From: Archangium sp. | GTDB lineage: Bacteria > Myxococcota > Myxococcia > Myxococcales > Myxococcaceae | Direction of reading: 5' to 3' | DNA length: 5,837 bases | NCBI GenBank assembly: GCA_016793585.1 | Contig: JAEUJR010000673.1 | Coordinates: 1-5,837, forward strand | Shown here: positions 1 to 5,539 of the stretch, piece after piece | Numbering within the stretch: position 1 is the stretch's first letter | Layout: every line of letters begins with the position of its first letter | Program-made: the position numbers and the translations under genes | The notes under the pieces: model-generated | What the model was told of the DNA's origin: nothing | The model's database searches: none | Seen by the model: only the letters and a program-made list of their open reading frames with translations

Positions 1-964
1 CGGCGTGCACCTCGAAGCGCTCGGCCGTGTGCGCGCCATCGCCTTCGACAAGACGGGCACGCTCACCATCGGCAAGCCGAAGCTGACCTCGGTGACGACG
101 TTGAACGGAACCTCGGAGTCGACGTTGCTCTCGGTCGCCGCGGGAGCCGAAGCCCTCTCGGCGCACCCCCTCGCGCATGCGGTCGTCGAAGGCGCGAAGG
201 CCAGGGGCATCACTCCGGCAACGGCGAGCGGGCTCGAGGCGATTCACGGCAAGGGTCTGCGCGCGACGGTGGAAGGGCAGGCCGTCGCCATCGGCAGCCT
301 CTCGTTGTTCGAGGGGCATTCGGGCCTCGACGCCGCTCGCGCTGCGGTGGAGACGCTCGAAGCCCAGGGCCAGACCACGATGGTCGTCGAACGCGCAGGC
401 ACGTTCCTCGGCGTCATCGGTGTCGCCGATGCGCTGCGGCCCGAGGCGCAGCAGACGGTCGCCGCGCTGCACGCGCTCGGCGTTCAGACGACCGTGATGC
501 TCTCGGGAGACAACGCGCGGGCCGCCAACGCCATCGCGAAGTCGGTCGGCATTCGTGACGTGCGCGCGCCGCTGATGCCGCAGGGCAAGGTCGACGCCAT
601 CAAGGCGTTCGCGAAGCAGGGCTCGGTGGCCATGGTGGGTGATGGTGTGAACGACGCTCCGGCGCTGGCGGCCGCGACCATCGGCATCGCGATGGGTGGC
701 GCGGGCAGCGAGGTCGCCATGGAGACGGCCGACGTGGTGCTGATGGCCGACGACCTGCAGCGGCTCCCCTTCGCGGTCGAGTTGGCGAAGCGCGCGACCT
801 CAGCGGTGCGGCAGAACCTCATCATCTCGCTCGGCGTCTCGGCGGTGCTCGTCATCGCCAGCGTGCTCGGCCTCACGCAGGTGAGCGAGGCCGTCGTGCT
901 GCACGAAGGCTCGACGTTGCTCGTGCTCGCGAACGGCCTGCGGCTGCTCGGCGCGAAGCCCTGA
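1..964 (+). CDS. P1B-type metal-transporting P-type ATPase, C-terminal part (5' end outside window)
   Basis: This is the C-terminal portion of a heavy-metal-exporting P-type ATPase, an inner-membrane pump driven by ATP through an aspartyl-phosphate intermediate. The reading frame is open from base 2, so the true start and the first membrane helices lie upstream of the window. Numbering from the GTG at base 5, I see the phosphorylation motif DKTGT (15-19, acceptor D15), the P1B-specific His-Pro of the nucleotide-binding domain (SAHP, 52-55), a GKGL turn (83-86), SGDN (167-170) and the hinge GDGVNDAP (212-219). Two hydrophobic C-terminal segments follow (about 271-290 and 293-311). The last contains HEGST (300-304) followed by NGLRLL, which is the pattern of the P1B-4 class (CoaT/CtpD type; cobalt, iron or zinc), rather than the Asp-containing helix of ZntA-like pumps or the Cu pump pattern. 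The P1B-4 assignment cannot be confirmed without the SPC helix upstream. The stop codon touches the stop codon of the opposite-strand CBS gene. ATPase call very sure; metal class moderately sure. Confidence 0.96.
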   Translation, partial: GVHLEALGRVRAIAFDKTGTLTIGKPKLTSVTTLNGTSESTLLSVAAGAEALSAHPLAHAVVEGAKARGITPATASGLEAIHGKGLRATVEGQAVAIGSLSLFEGHSGLDAARAAVETLEAQGQTTMVVERAGTFLGVIGVADALRPEAQQTVAALHALGVQTTVMLSGDNARAANAIAKSVGIRDVRAPLMPQGKVDAIKAFAKQGSVAMVGDGVNDAPALAAATIGIAMGGAGSEVAMETADVVLMADDLQRLPFAVELAKRATSAVRQNLIISLGVSAVLVIASVLGLTQVSEAVVLHEGSTLLVLANGLRLLGAKP

Positions 965-1363
965 TCAGCTCAGCGCCTTGCGAATCGAGCGAAGAATGTC
1001 GAAGCGCGTGATGGCGCCGACGAGCTTGCCCTTCTCGACGACGGGGAAGCGGCGGTAGTTCGCGCCGAGGAAGAGCCCGGCCACGAAGTACACGTTCATG
1101 TCGGGCGAGACCGAGTCTGTCTTCGTCGTCATGAAGTCGCGCACCGTGCCGCGCGGCACGTCACCGTCGACACCAGTCGAGAGCAGGCGCAGACAGTCCT
1201 TCTCCGTCAGCATGCCGATGAGCTTGCCCTCGGGGTCCACGACGGGCGCGCCGGTGACGTGCTTCTCGAGCAGGAAGTCGACGGCCTCGAGAATCGGCAT
1301 GTCGGGCGTCACCGTGGGAACGACCTTGTCCATGAAGTCTCGAACGACGGGAAAGCTCGCCAT
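965..1363 (-). CDS. Two-CBS-domain protein (132 aa)
   Basis: A stand-alone CBS pair (Bateman module) and nothing else. CBS pairs usually bind adenine nucleotides or related ligands and regulate a partner protein. The first domain spans about residues 9-62 (TGAPVVD at 37-43, GMLTEKD at 50-56) and the second about 76-128 (RRFPVVE at 104-110, GAITRFD at 116-122). Both keep the T-x-x-D signature (T53/D56 and T119/D122) that contacts ribose and phosphate in nucleotide-binding members, so ligand binding is likely intact; the ligand itself cannot be read from sequence. There is no signal peptide or membrane segment, so it is cytoplasmic. The ATG start is supported by a strong AGGAGG at 1369-1374 with a 5-nt spacer. 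It begins 28 bp after the stop of the histidine kinase on the same strand, with no terminator visible between them, which suggests co-transcription and possibly a shared role. Its stop codon abuts that of the convergent ATPase gene. Confidence 0.93.
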   Translation of the reverse strand: MASFPVVRDFMDKVVPTVTPDMPILEAVDFLLEKHVTGAPVVDPEGKLIGMLTEKDCLRLLSTGVDGDVPRGTVRDFMTTKTDSVSPDMNVYFVAGLFLGANYRRFPVVEKGKLVGAITRFDILRSIRKALS

Positions 1364-1368
1364 GATGG

Positions 1369-1374
1369 CCTCCT
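1369..1374 (-). promoter_or_regulatory. Shine-Dalgarno site of the CBS-domain gene
   Basis: On the minus strand this reads AGGAGG, a full match to the anti-SD core, 5 nt before the ATG at 1363. It fills most of the 28-bp gap after the kinase stop codon, so the CBS gene has its own strong ribosome entry site even if it is carried on the kinase transcript. Confidence 0.8.
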
Positions 1375-1391
1375 GCAGCTTTCCGAAAACG

Positions 1392-3188
1392 CTACTCCTG
1401 CTTCGTGGGCGCAGGCGACCCGGCGGCCTGCCCGAGCGGGCGCGCGCTCTGCAGCGCCTCGTTCAGCCGCCCGAGCAGTTGATGCGGCGTGAAGGGCTTC
1501 TGCAGGAACGGCACCGCTGACTGCAGCACACGCTGATGTACGAGCGCGCCGCCCGTGTAGCCAGACATGAAGACGACCGCGAAGCCGCTGCGCACCTTCG
1601 ACAGCTGCTCGATGAAGGTCGGGCCCTCCATCGAGGGCATCACCACGTCGCTGAGCACCACGTCGAACCGAACGTTCGGGTCTCTGCCCAGCTCGAGCGC
1701 TTCGTCTGGCCTCGCCGCGGTGATGACCGTCACGCCCGCCCGCTCGAGACACCGCGTCGTCACCGCGCGAACCGCCTCTTCGTCTTCGACCAGCAACACC
1801 GTCACGCCGGGCAGGCGGTCTGGTACCGCCAGGTCCGGCGCCGGCAACGCCTGCCGCGTGCCCTCCTGCATCGGGAGGAACACCTTGAAGCTCGAGCCCT
1901 TGCCCAGCACCGAGTACACGATGAGCTCGCCGCCGCTCTGTTTGACCGCGCCGTGCACCATCGACAGCCCGAGGCCCGTGCCCCGGCCGACACCCTTGGT
2001 GGTGAAGAAGGGCAGAAAGAGCTGCTCCTTGGTCTCGTCCGACATGCCGGTGCCGGTGTCGGTGACCGCCAGCATCACGTAGTGGCCGGGCGGCGCGCCG
2101 AGCACGCCGTGCGCGTCGTCGTCGAGTTCGGTGTTCGCCGTCTCGATGATGATGGTGCCGCCGTCAGGCATCGCGTCACGCGCGTTCACCACCAGGTTCA
2201 TCAACACCTGCTCGAGGAGCCCCCGGTCGACCGAGGTGATGGCGAGGTCTCTGGCGCAGACCGCCTCGAGCGCGAAGCGCTCTCCGAGCAGGCGCTGGAG
2301 CAGCGGCCGCGACTGCTCCACGACCTCATTGAGACACAGCGACGCGGGCGTCAGCACCTGGCGGCGGCTGAACGCGAGCAGCTGCCGCGTGAGGGTCGCT
2401 GCGCGCTGGGCCGCCTGTTGAATGTCGGCCACGTCGGCGCGAACCGTGTGGTCCGGCTCGAGGTCGTCGAGCACCAGCGAGCTGCACGTCAGAATCACCG
2501 TCAGCAGGTTGTTGAAGTCGTGCGCGATGCCGCCCGCCAGCAGCCCGACGGCCTCCATCTTCTGCGCCTGGCGAAACTCGGCCTCGGCCCGCGCGCGCGC
2601 TTCGCTCTCGTGCTGCACACGCCGCTCGAGCTCTTCGTTGAAGCGGCGGAGCGCTGCCTGCGCCTCACGCAGCTGCTCGTTCGAGGTCTGCAGCTCGCGG
2701 GCGCGGTTGACGATCTCGGCCTCCATCTGCCCCGCGTGCGTGCGCAGCGCCGCGTACTGCGTGCTCTGTGTGGCGCTCTGCTCCCGCAGCTGGATGAAGG
2801 CGGTGACGTCTTCGACCTGGTGAACCACGAAGGCCACCACGCCGTTCTCCAGCACCGGCCAGTTGCGCGGGCTCCAGTACCGAACCTCGAACCCGCCGCC
2901 TTCGCTCGCGGGTCTGCGCACGTCGTATTTCTGAACGGCCATGGCGTCGGGCTTCGCCGTCGCCAGCACCCGCTCGAGCGACGCCCGCAGGTTTCGAACG
3001 CCGTCGGCGCCCGGGTCGTCGGGGTTGTCGGGAAAGACCTCGAAGAGGCTCCGGCCGGTGATGGCGGCGCGCTCGGTCATCGTGGCCTGCAGGTAGGCCT
3101 GCGTCGCCGCGACGATGCGAAGGTCGCGATCGAGCAAGAGGCACGGTGATGGTGACTGCTCGAAGGCGGAACGAAAGCGCTCGGTCAT
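1392..3188 (-). CDS. Soluble hybrid histidine kinase: PAS - coiled coil - HisKA - HATPase - receiver (598 aa)
   Basis: A two-component sensor kinase fused to a receiver. It autophosphorylates on His and probably passes the phosphate to its own C-terminal Asp. From the chosen start: PAS fold about 5-130 (PAS_4-like), a charged Glu/Arg/Gln-rich stretch likely to be coiled coil about 145-210, HisKA with the H-box IAHDFNN (H223), HATPase with N-box NLVVNARDAM (N335), G1 DTGTGM (377-382), the lid-flanking FFTTK (394-398) and G2 GTGLGLS (403-409), then a receiver about 461-580. The receiver keeps its acidic pocket (E468, D469), phospho-acceptor D514, switch serine S542 and K564, so it looks active. 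No membrane segment, signal peptide or DNA-binding output is present, so it senses a cytoplasmic cue and must signal through a partner. I chose the ATG at 3188 because GGGGAGG lies 5 nt upstream and the PAS fold begins right there; a GTG at 3317 would add 43 residues with no domain. The CBS gene follows at 28 bp. Confidence 0.94.
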   Translation of the reverse strand: MTERFRSAFEQSPSPCLLLDRDLRIVAATQAYLQATMTERAAITGRSLFEVFPDNPDDPGADGVRNLRASLERVLATAKPDAMAVQKYDVRRPASEGGGFEVRYWSPRNWPVLENGVVAFVVHQVEDVTAFIQLREQSATQSTQYAALRTHAGQMEAEIVNRARELQTSNEQLREAQAALRRFNEELERRVQHESEARARAEAEFRQAQKMEAVGLLAGGIAHDFNNLLTVILTCSSLVLDDLEPDHTVRADVADIQQAAQRAATLTRQLLAFSRRQVLTPASLCLNEVVEQSRPLLQRLLGERFALEAVCARDLAITSVDRGLLEQVLMNLVVNARDAMPDGGTIIIETANTELDDDAHGVLGAPPGHYVMLAVTDTGTGMSDETKEQLFLPFFTTKGVGRGTGLGLSMVHGAVKQSGGELIVYSVLGKGSSFKVFLPMQEGTRQALPAPDLAVPDRLPGVTVLLVEDEEAVRAVTTRCLERAGVTVITAARPDEALELGRDPNVRFDVVLSDVVMPSMEGPTFIEQLSKVRSGFAVVFMSGYTGGALVHQRVLQSAVPFLQKPFTPHQLLGRLNEALQSARPLGQAAGSPAPTKQE

Positions 3189-3193
3189 AGACG

Positions 3194-3200
3194 CCTCCCC
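3194..3200 (-). promoter_or_regulatory. Shine-Dalgarno site deciding the kinase start
   Basis: On the minus strand this reads GGGGAGG and sits 5 nt before the ATG at 3188. It is the reason for preferring that ATG over the upstream in-frame GTG at 3317. Confidence 0.75.
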
Positions 3201-3258
3201 TGAGCCAATGGTGTGGGCGCGCTCGCGTGCGTTCAACCCATGCAGCGCTTGCTTGCGA

Positions 3259-3266
3259 GTGATCAC
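3259..3266. repeat. Short perfect palindrome upstream of the kinase gene
   Basis: GTGATCAC is a perfect 8-bp palindrome about 70 bp upstream of the kinase start. Its A/T-containing centre stands out slightly in GC-rich surroundings. It could be a half of a dimeric regulator's operator, but an 8-bp palindrome occurs by chance often enough that this is only a candidate. Confidence 0.3.
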
Positions 3267-3274
3267 GCTGGCGT

Positions 3275-3290
3275 GGCGAGGCACCTCGCC
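3275..3290. repeat. 7-bp-arm inverted repeat upstream of the kinase gene
   Basis: GGCGAGG and CCTCGCC flank a central CA, giving a 16-bp near-palindrome. As RNA it would be a 6-bp GC-rich stem with a GCAC tetraloop; there is no following T-run on either strand, so it does not look like an intrinsic terminator. It lies about 85-100 bp upstream of the kinase ATG and only 8 bp from the GTGATCAC palindrome. An operator for the kinase-CBS transcript or a 3' stem for the lipoprotein mRNA are both possible; neither is proven. Confidence 0.4.
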
Positions 3291-3387
3291 CGCAGCCTCA
3301 ACCTGCTCCCAACACACCCTCGCTGGTCAGGACCGAGACGAGCAGCCTCGCAGCGAAAGCCCCAAGGCCGGTCACGCCATCGTCAGC

Positions 3388-4743
3388 TCACTGCACGATG
3401 ATGGGCACGACGAGGTCGGGGCGCTCGAAGTCCGTCGAGAAGAGATGCAGGTCGTGCACGCTCGCGCCCGGCAACGCGGTCACCTCGAACGTGACGTCAC
3501 TCAAGGCGGCGACACCGACGCTCGGGTCGTAGCGCGAGGTCATGGTGACCGAGACCGTGCCGGTCGCTCCCGAGACGTGCCGCAGCTCGAAGTACGGCAT
3601 GCCGCCATCGAGGCCGAGGAAGAGGTTGGCGCGCGGGTCGGGCGGCGAAGGCCTCGTGCCCGCGTTGCTCACCCGCAGGGGCCGCGTCGTCGACATCGTC
3701 ACGGCGCCGAAGTCGAGCGAGGGCGCCGACACCGCGATGACGCCGCCTCCTCCGGTTCCGCGCAGCATCACCACCATCGGCCTGCCGTCGATCGACAGCT
3801 GCAACGTCGCCTGCATCGGGCCTGGGGCCTCGGGCGAGAAGCTGACGTCGACGGCGTGCTCACCCGGCAGCACTCCGCTCGTCGCGCGATCGCGCCGCCC
3901 GCCAGGCACGGTGAAGCCGGCGTCGGTGGCCAGCGAGAAGCGACGCACGGCCGCCTGCTCGACGACGTTCGCCACCACCGGCACCGCGTCGAAGGCGTGG
4001 TTGACGAGGCGCACCGCCGAGGTGCGCGTGCGGCCAGGCGGCACGAAGCCGAGGTCGAGCGGTGATGGCGAGGCGAGCACCGTGGCCTCGACGCCTTCGC
4101 CCCGGAGCCGCGTCACCAACCGCTGGCCTGGGCAGCCGCCAGAGAGGGGTTGGGTCGTGGTCGCGAAGACGTCTCCGATGGTCACGGGCGCGAACGTCAC
4201 CTCGCCCCCGTCGCTCGAGTACTCGCCGCCAGCTTGAACGAGCCCTTCGATGGGCGCCGGGTTCGGCAACGTCAGCGTGCGTCGCTGCCCGCGCGCGACG
4301 CGCCCGAAGTCGAGGCGCTCCGGCGCTGGCCCGGCGTCGAAGGGCTCGTAGGTGCCTTCGAGCTCGAGCACCTGCTGCTGCCGACCCGCTTCGACGACGA
4401 GCACCGCCGTGTGCCGGCCCGCCGTCACCGCGTCGAAGACGACGTCGACGTCGACGGCCGTGTTGGGCCCGAGCGTCTGCGGCAGCGTGAGCGAGAACAC
4501 CGGCGCCGGCTCGACGACGAACGGGTTCACGTTCACCTGTGTGCCCGACCGTTTGCTCGCGCCCGTGATGGTGAGCGGCGCCAGCGACTGGTTCGTCACC
4601 GTGAAGGTGAGCGTGCGCGGCCCGCACGACGTGGTGCCGAAGTCGACCTTCGGCGGCAACGCCAACACGCCCGACACCTGCGCCGAGCAGCCGGCCAGCA
4701 CCGCCGTCACGACGGCCAGCCACGACTGATCCGTGTGCTTCAC
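3388..4743 (-). CDS. Predicted lipoprotein with four ASH/Hydin-like (choice-of-anchor D type) beta-sandwich repeats (451 aa)
   Basis: An exported, probably membrane-anchored structural or binding protein; its precise function is unknown. The N-terminus is a lipoprotein signal: short polar start, hydrophobic WLAVVTAVLAGC with a lipobox L-A-G-C and lipidation Cys at C19. Four repeats follow, each opening with a variant of L-D-F-G-x-V: about 30-131 (VDFG at 33-36), 141-217 (LDFG at 144-147), 226-330 (LDLG at 229-232) and 341-451 (LDFG at 343-346). The first and third end in LELEGT and VMLRGT, the usual closing strand of ASPM-SPD-2-Hydin domains seen in 'choice-of-anchor D' proteins, which are abundant in myxobacteria. 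Repeat 2 is short and repeat 4 lacks the usual closing motif. Cysteines other than C19 are C40 and C204. The start is GTG, with GGAAGGGG at 4749-4756 as ribosome site. No catalytic motif is visible. It is divergently placed from the glycosyltransferase gene. Confidence 0.85.
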   Translation of the reverse strand: MKHTDQSWLAVVTAVLAGCSAQVSGVLALPPKVDFGTTSCGPRTLTFTVTNQSLAPLTITGASKRSGTQVNVNPFVVEPAPVFSLTLPQTLGPNTAVDVDVVFDAVTAGRHTAVLVVEAGRQQQVLELEGTYEPFDAGPAPERLDFGRVARGQRRTLTLPNPAPIEGLVQAGGEYSSDGGEVTFAPVTIGDVFATTTQPLSGGCPGQRLVTRLRGEGVEATVLASPSPLDLGFVPPGRTRTSAVRLVNHAFDAVPVVANVVEQAAVRRFSLATDAGFTVPGGRRDRATSGVLPGEHAVDVSFSPEAPGPMQATLQLSIDGRPMVVMLRGTGGGGVIAVSAPSLDFGAVTMSTTRPLRVSNAGTRPSPPDPRANLFLGLDGGMPYFELRHVSGATGTVSVTMTSRYDPSVGVAALSDVTFEVTALPGASVHDLHLFSTDFERPDLVVPIIVQ

Positions 4744-4813
4744 GACAGCCCCTTCCGGCCCGAAGCCGTATCACTCCACATTCCCCGTGCTCGTGCTAGG
4801 CGCCTGAGGCGCG
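4744..4813. promoter_or_regulatory. Divergent intergenic region (lipoprotein / glycosyltransferase)
   Basis: These 70 bp separate two genes that start in opposite directions, so promoters for both must lie here or overlap the coding starts. The minus-strand ribosome site GGAAGGGG (4749-4756) serves the lipoprotein GTG start. On the plus strand a modest GAGG at 4806-4809 precedes the glycosyltransferase ATG by 4 nt, and an in-frame TGA at 4805-4807 rules out an upstream start. I could not identify a confident -35/-10 pair in either direction. Confidence 0.5.
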
Positions 4814-5539
4814 ATGGCTCAGACCCTCAGCATCCTCATCCCGGTGTTCAACGAAGCGCGCACGGTGCGCAAGCTGCTCGAGCGCGTCGCCTCGGTGCAC
4901 TTCATCGGCGGCGTGAAGACGCAGCTCGTGGTCGTCAACGACTGCTCGAAGGACGACACCGACGCCGAAGTGCGCGCCTTCATGCGCGACAACCCGACCG
5001 TCGACCTCGTCTACCGCCAGCACGAGAAGAACCAGGGCAAAGGCGCGGCGCTCCACACCGCGTTGAGCGCCTTCACCGGAGACTTCTGCGTCGTTCAAGA
5101 CGCCGACCTCGAATACGACCCGAACGAGATCAACGTGCTCTTGAAGCCCGTGCTCGATGGGCACGCCGACGTCGTCTACGGCTCGCGCTTCATGGGCGCG
5201 CACCCGCACCGCGTGCTGTACTTCTGGCACACCGTGGGCAACCGCATGCTCACCACCATGTCGAACGCGTTCACCAACCTGAACCTCACCGACATGGAGA
5301 CCTGTTACAAACTGTGGCGTCGCGACATCATCACGCAGGTCGCGCCGACCCTGCAGGAGAAGCGCTTCGGCTTCGAGCCCGAGGTCACCGCGAAGGTCGC
5401 CAAGATTCCCAACGTGCGCATCTACGAGGTCGGCATCTCGTACTTCGGCCGCAGCTACGACGAGGGGAAGAAGATCAACTGGAAGGACGGCGTCTCGGCC
5501 GTGCGCTGCATCGTGAAGTACGGGCTGGGCAAGCGATGA
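4814..5539 (+). CDS. GT2-family glycosyltransferase, polyprenyl-phosphate (DPM1-like) type (241 aa)
   Basis: A GT-A-fold family 2 glycosyltransferase, likely moving a sugar from a nucleotide donor to a lipid phosphate or glycolipid at the cytoplasmic membrane face. Visible motifs are the N-terminal strand ILIPVFNEA (7-15), the nucleotide-binding VVNDCSKDDT (40-49, D43), GKGAAL (75-80), the metal-binding DAD (96-98) in QDADLEYDP, VYGSRF (121-126), the TDMETCYKLWRRD stretch (159-171), the acceptor-side FGFEPEVTAK (186-194 region) and the C-terminal RSYDEGKKINWKDG (213-226). These last three blocks are typical of dolichyl-phosphate mannose/glucose synthase-like enzymes. At 241 residues it matches the minimal soluble form, with no membrane helices of the GtrB or DPM1-long kind, so it would be peripheral or rely on partners. 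Sugar donor and acceptor cannot be read from sequence. The start is fixed by an in-frame TGA just upstream. Its stop overlaps the next gene's ATG, indicating translational coupling. Confidence 0.93.
   Translation: MAQTLSILIPVFNEARTVRKLLERVASVHFIGGVKTQLVVVNDCSKDDTDAEVRAFMRDNPTVDLVYRQHEKNQGKGAALHTALSAFTGDFCVVQDADLEYDPNEINVLLKPVLDGHADVVYGSRFMGAHPHRVLYFWHTVGNRMLTTMSNAFTNLNLTDMETCYKLWRRDIITQVAPTLQEKRFGFEPEVTAKVAKIPNVRIYEVGISYFGRSYDEGKKINWKDGVSAVRCIVKYGLGKR

Larger units (their letters stand above)
3189..3387. other. Non-coding gap of about 200 bp between lipoprotein and kinase genes
   Basis: Both flanking genes read leftward, so this gap is downstream of the lipoprotein gene and upstream of the kinase gene. 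It should hold the promoter of the kinase-CBS pair. I see two short palindromic elements (3259-3266 and 3275-3290) and the kinase ribosome site, but no convincing terminator with a T-run for the lipoprotein gene and no clear sigma-70 or sigma-54 promoter. The best -35-like hexamer on the minus strand is TTGAAC near 3228-3233; 17 nt after it only CACCAT is found, too poor a -10 to call. The open minus-strand frame across part of the gap (to 3317) is read here as chance in GC-rich DNA. Confidence 0.5.

Noticed and set aside
2585..2605. A run of alternating CG in the kinase gene that could suggest a simple repeat or Z-DNA-prone tract.
   Set aside because: It encodes the Ala/Arg-rich part of the coiled coil with the genome's preferred codons; it is short and not a tandem repeat of note.
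1536..3149. A 537-codon open frame on the plus strand antisense to the histidine kinase.
   Set aside because: GC-rich coding DNA commonly lacks stops in antisense frames. The translation is Arg/His/Leu-rich with no domain, and the minus-strand kinase shows complete catalytic motifs.
3211..3233. A TTGAAC / CACCAT pair with 17-nt spacing on the minus strand as a sigma-70 promoter for the kinase.
   Set aside because: The -10 candidate matches the consensus at only three of six positions; too weak to call.
3115..4065. A 316-codon plus-strand open frame spanning the kinase start, the intergenic gap and the lipoprotein gene.
   Set aside because: Low-complexity Arg/His-rich translation with no recognizable motif, crossing gene boundaries of well supported minus-strand genes.
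4440..4453. A perfect 14-bp palindrome CGACGTCGACGTCG.
   Set aside because: It lies inside the lipoprotein coding region and is explained by alternating Val and Asp codons (DVDVV), not by a regulatory site.
4749..4767. An inverted repeat CTTCCGG/CCCGAAG in the divergent intergenic region.
   Set aside because: Imperfect, overlaps the lipoprotein ribosome site, and is not distinguishable from chance in GC-rich DNA.
3860..4774. A 304-codon minus-strand open frame overlapping the lipoprotein gene in another frame.
   Set aside because: Arg/Ala/Gly-rich composition typical of an out-of-frame shadow; the lipoprotein frame has a lipobox and repeated domain motifs.
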